Below the pieces are notes generated by a model. The model was not told the DNA's origin, ran no database searches, and saw only the letters and a program-made list of their open reading frames with translations. From positions 3,339-36,450 of the forward strand of contig DBWU01000062.1 in NCBI GenBank assembly GCA_002309395.1: a stretch of DNA of 33,112 bases. Reading direction: 5' to 3'. Position 1 is the stretch's first letter, and every line of letters starts with the position of its first letter. A program made the translations under genes and the position numbers. Below are positions 22,859-29,907 of the stretch, one piece after another. Origin of the DNA: Oscillospiraceae bacterium UBA1230. Lineage in GTDB: Bacteria > Bacillota > Clostridia > Oscillospirales > Oscillospiraceae.

Positions 22859-22893
22859 GCAGGGGGGCGGCTGTCATCAGCCGCCCCCCCTGC
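22859..22893 (+). terminator. Strong hairpin after the surface-protein gene
   Basis: GCAGGGGGGCGGCTG pairs with CAGCCGCCCCCCCTGC-type sequence around a TCAT loop (22874-22877). The stem is very stable but no T-run follows, so it may terminate weakly or protect the 3' end of the mRNA. Confidence 0.55.
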
Positions 22894-23066
22894 ATCGTCC
22901 CCAACGTCCAAACCGCACTCCCCCACGCACCAATCCTCCGCGACAGAGCCGAGCGCCCCTTTTTGCGCGACGGTAGATGCAGTATCCTTCGTCACCGGCA
23001 TATCTTGCAATTCCCCCGCCCCGCGGCGCAGCGCTCATACAATAACACACCGACCGCGGAAAGGAA
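22894..23066. other. Non-coding stretch without recognised features
   Basis: I find no gene with a ribosome binding site, RNA gene or clear promoter here. The reading frames crossing it are shadows that lack starts and codon bias. Confidence 0.5.
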
Positions 23067-23130
23067 GCCGTGAAACCATGGGTTTCGCGCGGCGTCTTTG
23101 CCTACTTTCTCCGCTGCCGGAGAAAGTAGG
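23067..23130. repeat. Pair of palindromes, REP-like intergenic element
   Basis: The first palindrome is GAAACC-ATG-GGTTTC (23072-23086) with partial extension. The second is a perfect 13-bp inverted repeat, CCTACTTTCTCCG (23101-23113) and CGGAGAAAGTAGG (23118-23130), around CTGC. Short palindromes with a 'CCTACTTT...AAAGTAGG' core are familiar as dispersed intergenic elements in gut Clostridia, from memory. Only one copy is seen in this window. Confidence 0.5.
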
Positions 23131-23216
23131 GCGCCGCAGGCTCCCCCGTATTTCTTTCGTTTTTTCCCCCACATTCCCCTTCGTATTTTCCCCCGATCTC
23201 CCCCTGCACAGCAACG

Positions 23217-23261
23217 CACCCTGCCGCGGATCGCTCCGCTGCAGGGTGTTTCGTTTCTGTT
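23217..23261 (+). terminator. Hairpin with a T-rich tail between convergent genes
   Basis: CACCCTGCCGCGGA (23217-23230) pairs with TCCGCTGCAGGGTG (23235-23248), with one mismatch, around TCGC. TTTCGTTTCTGTT follows on the plus strand. It sits just beyond the minus-strand tmcAL stop, and could stop transcription from the left or mark the tmcAL mRNA end. Confidence 0.55.
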
Positions 23262-23267
23262 GATCGC

Positions 23268-24443
23268 TCAATCCTCCCGTACTACCGGCGTGATGCGCCA
23301 ATCCTCGCCGCACGGCGGCGGCACCGGGCACGCCAGCGCATAGAGATCGCTCCACCGCGCCTCCCGGGCAAACAGCGCCGCCGCTTCCGCTCCCAGCCTG
23401 TCCACGTCCGCCGCCTTGGTCAAAACCGGCGCGTTTTCCATCCGGCGCAGAACTTCCCTGCCGGTGGCGCTGACGGCCAAAAGCCGCAGATACGGCACGC
23501 TCTTCCCTGCCGGCGGCAGATCCAGCCACGCATGGAGCATCATCCGCCGCAACCGCGCTGCGGGGTACCGTTTCGTCGCGGCTTGTGCCAACAGCTCCTC
23601 TATACTGCCGCTTTGGCGCACGGCGCGGTAAAACCGGTGATACAGTCCCTCGCCGCCGCCGTCAAACCGGGCAAACGCCTCCTCGTCCATCCGCCGCAGG
23701 TGATCGAGCACCGCCCGTTCACCATTTGCCGTCCGCGCCGGGGCGCGTCCTGCCTCGATCTCCCGGCGCAATATCTCCGCCGCCTCGCTCGGCAGTAAAC
23801 CGAGCGCCTGGTCCGTCTCCCCCCGGTAAAGCAGTTGCCGCAGCAGCGCGCCGGACGGCACGCCGTCACAGAGCTCGCCGTCGTGCTGGGCGCCGCGCCG
23901 CCGGATCGCCACCGGGCGGATGGCGCTGCCTGCGAGGGCGCGCAGATATTCCACCGCCAAAATGTCGTTGGGTCGCTCCAACAGCGCCCCGTACCGCTCC
24001 CCCAACAGCGCGCCCACAGCCGCCTGACGGCGCACGGCAAAGGGCAGCTCCTCCCCCTGCCGGGAAAGGGCGCGGCGGTACGCCTCGCTGTCAAGGACCC
24101 CGGCCACCGCCTCCAGCGCCGCCAGATCGCCGCTTTCACTGCCAAAGGCCAGCTCCGTGACCACGCCGGCGGCGCGCAGGATCGCCACGCCGCCCCTGGC
24201 AAAGGTCTCGGCGGACGATGCCGCCCAGGGCGTGGGGATCTCGAACACCAGATCCGCGCCGCACCGCAGCGCCATCTCCGCCCGTGCCGCCTTTCCTGCC
24301 ACCGCCGCCTCGCCACGCTGGACGAAATGGCCGCTCATGGCGCACACCACGGCGTCCGCGCCGCGGCGGCGAAGCTCCCCGATCATATACGCGTGCCCTG
24401 CGTGAAACGGGTTATATTCGCATATAATACCTGCAACGTTCAT
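23268..24443 (-). CDS. tmcAL: tRNA(Met) cytidine acetate ligase TmcAL
   Basis: A 391-residue enzyme that uses ATP and acetate to acetylate the wobble cytidine of elongator tRNA-Met in Firmicutes. It starts 'MNVAGIICEYNPFHAGHAY', with the nucleotidyltransferase HxGH motif at residues 14-17. Also seen are 'MSGHFVQRGEAA', 'RAEMALRCGADLVFEIP' and 'FGSESGD', which define the family formerly called DUF795/UPF0348. The C-terminus has the usual 'MMLHAWLDLP' helix. GAGGAAG precedes the ATG. It is a single-gene unit, divergent from the small Cys-rich gene. Confidence 0.92.
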   Translation of the reverse strand: MNVAGIICEYNPFHAGHAYMIGELRRRGADAVVCAMSGHFVQRGEAAVAGKAARAEMALRCGADLVFEIPTPWAASSAETFARGGVAILRAAGVVTELAFGSESGDLAALEAVAGVLDSEAYRRALSRQGEELPFAVRRQAAVGALLGERYGALLERPNDILAVEYLRALAGSAIRPVAIRRRGAQHDGELCDGVPSGALLRQLLYRGETDQALGLLPSEAAEILRREIEAGRAPARTANGERAVLDHLRRMDEEAFARFDGGGEGLYHRFYRAVRQSGSIEELLAQAATKRYPAARLRRMMLHAWLDLPPAGKSVPYLRLLAVSATGREVLRRMENAPVLTKAADVDRLGAEAAALFAREARWSDLYALACPVPPPCGEDWRITPVVRED

Positions 24444-24484
24444 AGAAAACTTCCTCGCGCCGTTTCAAAGGATCTTTTGCTCCC

Positions 24485-24513
24485 ATTGTACCCGATTTCA
24501 CCGCCGAATGCAA
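24485..24513 (-). promoter_or_regulatory. Promoter of tmcAL
   Basis: On the minus strand TTGCAT (complement 24508-24513), a 17-bp spacer and TACAAT (complement 24485-24490). It is back to back with the plus-strand promoter at 24519. Confidence 0.7.
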
Positions 24514-24518
24514 CGCCC

Positions 24519-24547
24519 TTGACAGGCGCTTCCAAAGCTGGCACAAT
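24519..24547 (+). promoter_or_regulatory. Promoter of the small Cys-rich protein gene
   Basis: TTGACA at 24519-24524, a 17-bp spacer and CACAAT at 24542-24547 (four of six consensus bases). Confidence 0.65.
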
Positions 24548-24571
24548 AAAGCGGTAAGGGGGCGGTGGCTC

Positions 24572-24742
24572 ATGGATCGGTGCGAAAACTGCCAGTTCTA
24601 CCAATATGACGAGGAATACGACGACTATTTCTGCGATGCGGCGCTGGACGAGGACGATATGGCGCGGTTCGTTGCCTCCCAAACGCGGGATTGCCCTTTC
24701 TGGCGACCGGGCGACGACTACCGCACCGCCCGTCGGCAATAG
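24572..24742 (+). CDS. Small Cys-rich acidic protein (DUF6472-like)
   Basis: A 56-residue protein beginning MDRCENCQFYQYDEEYDDY. Four cysteines (CxxC near the start, then C21 and C41 in 'FCDA' and 'DCPFW') could bind a metal such as zinc. The order CxNC, acidic Tyr-rich stretch, 'C...LDEDDM' and 'CPFW...GDDY' matches my memory of the small DUF6472 family, common in Clostridia and often next to obgE or similar housekeeping genes. Function is unknown. Its own promoter lies 25 bp upstream; the ribosome binding site is weak (AAGGGGG about 12 bases away). obgE follows on a separate promoter. Confidence 0.75.
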   Translation: MDRCENCQFYQYDEEYDDYFCDAALDEDDMARFVASQTRDCPFWRPGDDYRTARRQ

Positions 24743-24752
24743 GCGCGGACCC

Positions 24753-24781
24753 TTGACGGCGCCGCGGTTTTTGGCTACAAT
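24753..24781 (+). promoter_or_regulatory. Promoter of obgE
   Basis: TTGACG at 24753-24758, a 17-bp spacer and TACAAT at 24776-24781, ending 36 bp before the obgE start codon. Confidence 0.78.
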
Positions 24782-24817
24782 ACACGCAGGACGGGTTCGT
24801 CCGGGAGGATAACGACA

Positions 24818-26098
24818 ATGGCAACGGAATTTATCGATAAGGCGCGCATCACCTGCCGCGCCGGTAACGGCGGCAACGGCGCGGTGGCGTTTCACCGGGA
24901 AAAATACGTCGCCGCCGGCGGTCCCGACGGGGGTGACGGCGGTAACGGCGGCTCCATCATTTTGCAGGTGGACGATCATATGTCCACCCTGATGGACTTT
25001 CGCTATAAGCGCAAATATACGGCGGAAAACGGCATGGACGGTCAGGGCGGCCGCAAATCCGGCAGGGACGGCGCCAGTCTCACCATCCGCGTCCCACGGG
25101 GGACGCTGGTGCGTCACGCTGAAACCGGCGAGATCATCAAGGATATGTCGGACGACGCGCCCTTCGTTTTGTGCAAGGGCGGTCGCGGCGGCTGGGGCAA
25201 CCGGCATTTTGCCACGCCTACCCGGCAAGTACCCCGGTTCGCCAAAGCCGGGCTGCCGGGGCAGAGCTACGACGTGCTGCTGGAGCTGAAGCTGCTGGCG
25301 GACGTGGGGTTGGTGGGCTTTCCCAACGTGGGGAAATCCACGCTGTTGAGCGTGGTCAGCAAGGCGCACCCCAAGATCGCCAACTATCATTTCACCACCC
25401 TCTATCCCAATCTGGGCGTGGTGTACGTGGACGAGGGCGTCAGCTTCGTGATGGCGGATATCCCCGGCATCATTGAGGGTGCCAGCGAGGGTGCCGGTCT
25501 GGGGCATGATTTCCTCCGGCACATCGACCGTTGCCGGCTTTTGGTGCATCTGGTGGATGCCTCCGGCAGCGAGGGGCGGGATCCCGTGGCGGACTTTGAC
25601 GCCATCAACGCCGAACTGCGCCGGTATAGCGCCGAGCTGGCAACAAGGACTCAGATCGTGGTCGCCAATAAGATGGATCTTGTCACCGATCCCGCGCCGG
25701 TGGAGGCGCTCCGCGCCCGCGCCGAGTCGCTGGGATATCCTTTTTTAACGCTCTCCGCCGCCTCCCATCAAGGCACGCGGGAGCTGGTGTCGCATATCGC
25801 CGCCGCGCTGTCCACCCTGCCGCCGGTGACCACCTACGCCCCGGAATACGTGGAGCGTCCGCCCCAGGTGGATCTGTCCGAGCCTCTGCATATCCAGCGT
25901 CAGGATGAAACGTGGCTGGTGGAGGGCGAATGGCTTCGCCGGTTGATGGCGAATATCAATTTTTCCGACTATGAAAGCCGGATGTATTTTGATAAACAGC
26001 TCCGTGCCTCCGGTCTTTTCGACCGTCTGGAGGAAATGGGGATCCGGGACGGGGATATCGTTTCCCTGTACGATCTGGAATTTGAATATCAGCGCTGA
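24818..26098 (+). CDS. obgE: GTPase Obg (CgtA)
   Basis: A 426-residue essential GTPase that binds the large ribosomal subunit and takes part in ribosome maturation and stress responses. The glycine-rich Obg fold spans residues 1-158 ('CRAGNGGNGAVAFHREK', 'GGPDGGDGGNGG'). The G domain follows: G1 'GFPNVGKST' (167-175), G3 'DIPG' (214-217), G4 'NKMD' near 286. The C-terminal OCT domain, from about 345, is the Gram-positive form and ends 'GDIVSLYDLEFEY'. The start is preceded by GGGAGG. Confidence 0.97.
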   Translation: MATEFIDKARITCRAGNGGNGAVAFHREKYVAAGGPDGGDGGNGGSIILQVDDHMSTLMDFRYKRKYTAENGMDGQGGRKSGRDGASLTIRVPRGTLVRHAETGEIIKDMSDDAPFVLCKGGRGGWGNRHFATPTRQVPRFAKAGLPGQSYDVLLELKLLADVGLVGFPNVGKSTLLSVVSKAHPKIANYHFTTLYPNLGVVYVDEGVSFVMADIPGIIEGASEGAGLGHDFLRHIDRCRLLVHLVDASGSEGRDPVADFDAINAELRRYSAELATRTQIVVANKMDLVTDPAPVEALRARAESLGYPFLTLSAASHQGTRELVSHIAAALSTLPPVTTYAPEYVERPPQVDLSEPLHIQRQDETWLVEGEWLRRLMANINFSDYESRMYFDKQLRASGLFDRLEEMGIRDGDIVSLYDLEFEYQR

Positions 26099-26114
26099 AT
26101 TTCCCATGTATAGC

Positions 26115-26158
26115 AAAACTCCTTTTCGCCAAACTAACGGCGGAAAGGAGTTTTTTAC
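26115..26158 (+). terminator. obgE terminator that contains the next gene's ribosome binding site
   Basis: AAAACTCCTTTTCGCC (26115-26130) pairs with GGCGGAAAGGAGTTTT (26139-26154) around AAACTAAC, and further T residues follow. The 3' arm carries AAAGGAG, which lies nine bases before the ATG at 26160. Confidence 0.85.
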
Positions 26159-26159
26159 T

Positions 26160-26336
26160 ATGTATTATCACGATCTGACCGACCTTCTCAACCACGACAG
26201 CGCCGCCTATGCCTACTTCTACTCGCTCTCTCCCAAAACGCAGGAGCAGTTACAGCGTCAGCGCCTGACCTCCATCGACCAGCTCCGCCGCGCCGTAAAG
26301 GACATGGCGTTCGACGAGCGGCCGCAGGTGTTTTGA
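26160..26336 (+). CDS. Small hypothetical protein after obgE
   Basis: A 58-residue soluble protein starting MYYHDLTDLLNHD and containing 'AYFYSLSPKTQEQLQRQ', probably all helical, with no signal peptide or cysteines. I do not recognise a named family, although similar short proteins with 'YFxSLPxxVQEQL' helices occur in Clostridia. The AAAGGAG site and ATG spacing are good, but the site lies inside the obgE terminator. Expression therefore needs read-through of the hairpin, or an mRNA in which the hairpin is unfolded. A strong terminator follows. Confidence 0.65.
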   Translation: MYYHDLTDLLNHDSAAYAYFYSLSPKTQEQLQRQRLTSIDQLRRAVKDMAFDERPQVF

Positions 26337-26365
26337 CCCTGTCTTTTTTCCGCTGACTCCGCAAT

Positions 26366-26401
26366 AAACGCGCCGCCCTGTTTTCATAGGGCGGCGCGTT
26401 T
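26366..26401. terminator. Bidirectional terminator between the small gene and rpmA
   Basis: A perfect 14-bp stem, AAACGCGCCGCCCT (26366-26379) with AGGGCGGCGCGTTT (26388-26401), lies between convergent genes. Confidence 0.8.
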
Positions 26402-26428
26402 CGTAGCGACCTGTTATTCTGATACCGC

Positions 26429-26710
26429 TTACTCCGCCGGATAGACGGAAACCTGCTTGCGGTCCTTTCCGCAGCGCTCAAAGCGCACCACGCCGTCCGC
26501 CTTGGCAAAGAGGGTATCGTCGGTTCCGATGCCTACGTTCTTGCCGGGGTGAATGTGGGTGCCGCGCTGGCGCACCAGAATATTGCCCGCCAGAACGAAC
26601 TGTCCGTCGGCGCGCTTGGGACCCAGGCGCTTGGACTCGGAATCACGGCCGTTCTTGGTGGAACCCATACCTTTTTTATGGGCAAAGAATTGCAGACCAA
26701 TGTACAGCAT
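26429..26710 (-). CDS. rpmA: Ribosomal protein bL27 with cleavable N-terminus
   Basis: A 93-residue large-subunit protein near the peptidyl-transferase centre. It starts MLYIGLQFFAHKKGMGST and continues 'KNGRDSESKRLG', 'DGQFVLAGNILVRQRGT' and 'HPGKNVGIG', typical of bL27. The extra N-terminal 'LQFF' followed by A is the Firmicutes extension removed by the cysteine protease Prp before bL27 can work; prp lies just upstream. Order rplU-prp-rpmA is the classical Firmicutes arrangement. The ATG at 26710 is the only start giving the extension; the longer frame is a shadow of prp. Confidence 0.96.
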   Translation of the reverse strand: MLYIGLQFFAHKKGMGSTKNGRDSESKRLGPKRADGQFVLAGNILVRQRGTHIHPGKNVGIGTDDTLFAKADGVVRFERCGKDRKQVSVYPAE

Positions 26711-26760
26711 ACTGTCAGTACCATCCTTTCTTAAAGATGATCGAGGGACGAAGAAGGCGT

Positions 26761-27090
26761 TTACGCCTCCAGCACTTCGATGTTGTCCGGGTATTCGCCG
26801 TGGAGCTCCGCCAGATACACCATCAAACCCGTCATAAGCGCCTGGCAGGCGGCCTCCGCCGTGGGGGACAGTCCGCCGGGCAGACGGAAGGAGATGGTGC
26901 CGGAGCGTTCGTCGACTTTGACCGAGGCACAAAGACCCAGCACTTCGTTGACGGTGGCTTCCGTGAGCCGCACCGCGCTGGTCACGGCGGCGCAGACGAT
27001 GTCCGCGCCCGTTTCGGCATAGCCGCTGTGCCCCGCCGCATCAAACCCGGTGATGCGGGATTCTTCCGTGTGAAACGTTACGCTTGTCAT
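26761..27090 (-). CDS. prp: Ribosomal-processing cysteine protease Prp
   Basis: A 109-residue cytoplasmic protease that removes the N-terminal extension of bL27 in Firmicutes. The catalytic histidine is in 'AAGHSGYAETG' (about residue 21) and the cysteine in 'DIVCAAVTSA' (about 33), the usual spacing for the family formerly called YsxB/DUF464. It lies between rplU and rpmA, starting nine bases after the rplU stop, without a strong ribosome binding site of its own, so translation is probably coupled. Confidence 0.94.
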   Translation of the reverse strand: MTSVTFHTEESRITGFDAAGHSGYAETGADIVCAAVTSAVRLTEATVNEVLGLCASVKVDERSGTISFRLPGGLSPTAEAACQALMTGLMVYLAELHGEYPDNIEVLEA

Positions 27091-27099
27091 ATTGCGCCG

Positions 27100-27411
27100 T
27101 TAAAACGTGATCTTGCCGATCTCGACCTTGGTGTAGGGCTGACGGTGACCCTGGCGTTTCCGGTAACCCTTTTTGGGGGTATACTTGAACACGCGGATCT
27201 TCTTGCCCTTACCGTTCTTGACCACCTTGGCGTCCACCTTCGCGCCCTCCACCACGGGAGTGCCGAACTTGGTGTTCTCGCCGTCCACGATGGCGAGCAC
27301 GCGGTCGAATACCACGTCGTCACCGGCTTGCGCGTCCAGCTTTTCGATGAACAGCGTATCGCCCTCGGAGACGTTGTACTGCTTGCCGCCGGTCAGAATG
27401 ATTGCCTGCAT
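27100..27411 (-). CDS. rplU: Ribosomal protein bL21
   Basis: A 103-residue 50S subunit protein starting MQAIILTGGKQYNVSEGD, with 'VDAKVVKNGKGKKIRVFKY' (abridged) and 'KKGYRKRQGHRQPYTKVEI' (abridged) near the C-terminus, the RNA-binding end. The length is the family standard. A GTG four codons upstream is also possible, but the ATG at 27411 gives the usual N-terminus. It is the first gene of the rplU-prp-rpmA operon and has a long structured leader. Confidence 0.96.
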   Translation of the reverse strand: MQAIILTGGKQYNVSEGDTLFIEKLDAQAGDDVVFDRVLAIVDGENTKFGTPVVEGAKVDAKVVKNGKGKKIRVFKYTPKKGYRKRQGHRQPYTKVEIGKITF

Positions 27412-27423
27412 ACCTTGTTGCAC

Positions 27424-27500
27424 CTGCCTTTCCTTTATTACGGACTCGCTGTCGGGGGCGGTCAGACAGAGCTGACGCTTATTTGCCCATTCAAAGCGGC
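27424..27500 (-). ncRNA. Probable L21 leader (ribosomal protein autoregulatory RNA)
   Basis: The roughly 80-nt leader contains GCGTCAGC, CTGTCTGACCGCC, GACAGCGAGTC and a terminal GGTGCAACAAGG just before the start codon. This resembles the L21 leader found before rplU in Firmicutes. I base this on general resemblance and position; a covariance-model search would settle it. Confidence 0.55.
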
Positions 27501-27506
27501 TCGTAT

Positions 27507-27535
27507 ATTTTATCAGTCCACGTTCCGTTTGTCAA
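27507..27535 (-). promoter_or_regulatory. Promoter of the rplU-prp-rpmA operon
   Basis: On the minus strand perfect TTGACA (complement 27530-27535), a 17-bp spacer and TAAAAT (complement 27507-27512). Confidence 0.85.
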
Positions 27536-27586
27536 CAGTAAAATCACAAAAAAGACAGCTTTTTGTCTCTCCTTCTCCCGCGTCTC

Positions 27587-27615
27587 TTGCAAGTGATGGG
27601 AAAAAGTGTTATACT
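27587..27615 (+). promoter_or_regulatory. Promoter of the acetyltransferase gene
   Basis: TTGCAA at 27587-27592, a 17-bp spacer and TATACT at 27610-27615. A small leader hairpin CCGCCG/CGGCGG follows before the GAAAGGAG ribosome binding site. Confidence 0.75.
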
Positions 27616-27672
27616 GCACAGGTGCAGAAAACCGCCGCCTGCCAGACGGCGGCGTGAAAGGAGAATCCTGCC

Positions 27673-28110
27673 ATGCTGTCCCTTCGTGCCATGACCCCTG
27701 CGGACGCCACCGCCGTGAAAGAGATGATGCGCGTTTTTTACGCGTCTGACGCGGTGATGACAAACGGTTCGGACGAGATTTTTGACGCCGATATTGCCGC
27801 GTGTACCGGCGACAGTCCCTTTGCCGACGGGTTTATTCTTCTCCATGACGGACAAACAGCCGGCTATGGCATGATTGCCCACAGTTTCAGCACCGAATTT
27901 GGTCGGCGCTGCGTGTGGATTGAGGACATTTACGTTCTGCCGGCGCATCGGGGCTGCGGTCTTGCCTCGTTTTTCATTCGCCATCTCCAAGCGTGCTATC
28001 CTGACGCCGTGTTTCGCCTGGAAGCGGAGGAGGAAAATGAAAACGCCATCTCCGTGTACCGCCGCGCCGGATTTGACGCGCTCCCCTACTACGAAATGCT
28101 CTGCCGCTAA
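27673..28110 (+). CDS. GNAT-family N-acetyltransferase
   Basis: A 145-residue soluble acetyltransferase of the GNAT fold. Motif A is visible as 'IEDIYVLPAHRGCGLASFF' at about residues 82-100, with the R/G-x-G-x-A-type acetyl-CoA loop in 'HRGCGLA'. Motif B is 'ENENAISVYRRAGF' near 119-132. The acceptor cannot be told from sequence; small-molecule or protein amines are equally possible. It has its own promoter, GAAAGGAG before the ATG, and a terminator shared with the convergent rny. Confidence 0.85.
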   Translation: MLSLRAMTPADATAVKEMMRVFYASDAVMTNGSDEIFDADIAACTGDSPFADGFILLHDGQTAGYGMIAHSFSTEFGRRCVWIEDIYVLPAHRGCGLASFFIRHLQACYPDAVFRLEAEEENENAISVYRRAGFDALPYYEMLCR

Positions 28111-28138
28111 GCGCCCCCCATTTTGGCTTGTATGCGTC

Positions 28139-28172
28139 AAAAAAACGCCGACTCGCGTGAGTCGGCGTTTTT
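28139..28172. terminator. Bidirectional terminator between the acetyltransferase gene and rny
   Basis: A perfect stem AAAAACGCCGACTC (28141-28154) with GAGTCGGCGTTTTT (28159-28172) around GCGT, with A- and T-runs on the two sides. Confidence 0.9.
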
Positions 28173-28180
28173 CTCTTTTT

Positions 28181-29737
28181 TTACTTGGCGTACTCCACGA
28201 CTTTGGTCTCACGCAGAACGTGGACTTTGATCTGTCCGGGGTACTCCAGCTCGTTTTCGATCCGCTTGGCAAGCTCACGGGCCAGGATCACCATTTCGTC
28301 CTCGCTGACCTGGTCGGGGCGCACCATCACGCGCACCTCGCGGCCGGCCTGGATGGCGTAGCTCTTTTCCACGCCGGGATAGGTACCGGTGATCTCCTCC
28401 AGCTTCTCCAGACGCTTGATATAGTTCTCCAGATTCTCGCGCCGTGCGCCGGGGCGGGCGGCGGAGATCGCGTCAGCCGCCTGCACGAGACAGGCGACCA
28501 GTGTCTTGCACTCCACGTCGCCGTGGTGCGCCTGCACCGCGTGGATGATGTCCTCTTTCTCTTTGTACTTACGCAGATACTCCACGCCCAGCGCCACGTG
28601 GGTGCCTTCAAACTCGTGGTCCAGCGCCTTGCCGATATCGTGCAGAAGACCTGCCCGTTTGGCGGCGTGTACGTCGGCGCCCAGCTCCGCCGCCATCATG
28701 CCGGCGATATGGCTGACCTCAATGGAGTGCTGCAGCACGTTCTGTCCGTAGCTGGTGCGGTAATGGAGCTTACCCAGCAGCTTCTGCAGTTCCGGGTGCA
28801 GGCTCCGCACGCCGGTTTCCAGCACGGCGCGTTCGCCCTCGCTGCGGATCACGGCGTCCACTTCCCGGCGGGCCTTCTCCACCATCTCCTCGATGTGGGT
28901 GGGGTGGATGCGTCCGTCGGCGATCAGCTTCTCCAGCGCCACCCGGGCGATCTCCCGGCGCACCGGCTCGAAGCAGGACACGGTGATGGCTTCCGGCGTA
29001 TCGTCGATGATCAGATCGGCGCCGGTCAGCGTCTCGATGGTACGGATATTGCGTCCCTCGCGGCCGATAATGCGCCCTTTCATCTCGTCATTGGGCAGGG
29101 GAACCACACTGACGGTGATCTCGGCGGCATGATCGGTAGCGCACCGCTGGATGGCGGTGGCGACGATGTCGCGGGCGCGCTGGTCGGCTTCCTCTCTGGC
29201 GCGCGCTTCGATTTCCTTGATCTTCAGCGCCGCCTCGTGGGTCACTTCCGACTCCAACTGCTCGATCAGATAGGCTTTCGCCTGTTCGGCAGTATAGCCG
29301 GAAATCCGCTCCAGCATTTCGGTCTGACTGCGCTTGATGAGCCGGATCTCCTCCTGCTCCTTATCCAGCGCGGCGTGCTTTTCAGCCAACAGCTCCTCTT
29401 TGTGCTCGATGGCTTCGGTCTTACGGTCGATGTTCTCCTCTTTTTGCTGCAACCGGCGTTCCTGCTTTTGCAGGTCGGCGCGGCGCTCCTTGACTTCCTT
29501 CTCGTATTCATTCCGGGAGCGCAGGATCTCCTCCTTGGCTTCCACCAAAGCTTCCCGCTTTTTGCTCTCGGCAGTCTTGATGGCATCGTTGACGATGCGC
29601 AATGCTTCCTCCTCGGCGTTGGCGATCTTCCGCTCGTTGCCTTTCGCCCTTTGCCGCTGGATGAGAATACAAGCGAGGTAGCCAACCACAAGCGCCGCGG
29701 CCGCCATTGCGATGGCGATCCACAGATCCATTGTCAT
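28181..29737 (-). CDS. rny: Ribonuclease Y
   Basis: A 518-residue membrane-tethered endoribonuclease that initiates mRNA decay in many Firmicutes. It has one N-terminal transmembrane helix (about 4-26), a long coiled coil (about 35-200), a KH RNA-binding domain ('GRIIGREGRNIRTIE') and an HD metal-dependent hydrolase domain with 'LLHDIGKALDHE' and upstream 'LQHSIEVSHIAG'. Length fits the family. Two ATGs lie two codons apart after GAGAGGAG; I took the first. Its promoter is at 29841-29869. Confidence 0.96.
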   Translation of the reverse strand: MTMDLWIAIAMAAAALVVGYLACILIQRQRAKGNERKIANAEEEALRIVNDAIKTAESKKREALVEAKEEILRSRNEYEKEVKERRADLQKQERRLQQKEENIDRKTEAIEHKEELLAEKHAALDKEQEEIRLIKRSQTEMLERISGYTAEQAKAYLIEQLESEVTHEAALKIKEIEARAREEADQRARDIVATAIQRCATDHAAEITVSVVPLPNDEMKGRIIGREGRNIRTIETLTGADLIIDDTPEAITVSCFEPVRREIARVALEKLIADGRIHPTHIEEMVEKARREVDAVIRSEGERAVLETGVRSLHPELQKLLGKLHYRTSYGQNVLQHSIEVSHIAGMMAAELGADVHAAKRAGLLHDIGKALDHEFEGTHVALGVEYLRKYKEKEDIIHAVQAHHGDVECKTLVACLVQAADAISAARPGARRENLENYIKRLEKLEEITGTYPGVEKSYAIQAGREVRVMVRPDQVSEDEMVILARELAKRIENELEYPGQIKVHVLRETKVVEYAK

Positions 29738-29840
29738 TGGTCTCCTCTCAACAGTTTGGTGTATCACGACGGTTTTTTCCGTGTGTCGATAGAAAATAAT
29801 CGAACGGGTCCCCTAACCTATTCAATAATAATCCTCGTCT

Positions 29841-29869
29841 ATTTTATACGCTATGCACAAACCTGTCAA
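29841..29869 (-). promoter_or_regulatory. Promoter of rny
   Basis: On the minus strand perfect TTGACA (complement 29864-29869), a 17-bp spacer and TAAAAT (complement 29841-29846), about 100 bp before the gene. No terminator is evident after the upstream oxidoreductase gene, so read-through may add to rny expression. Confidence 0.8.
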
Positions 29870-29907
29870 GCATAAAGCGATAAATTTGCGAAAACCTGCC
29901 AACACCG

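Noticed and set aside
21718..23010. A 430-residue minus-strand open frame
   Set aside because: It is antisense to the SPNTG surface protein and has no ribosome binding site or domain.
27875..29875. A 666-residue open frame on the plus strand
   Set aside because: It is antisense to rny and reads through the acetyltransferase gene in another frame. The composition is a His/Leu/Gly shadow of GC-rich coding DNA and no family is recognisable.
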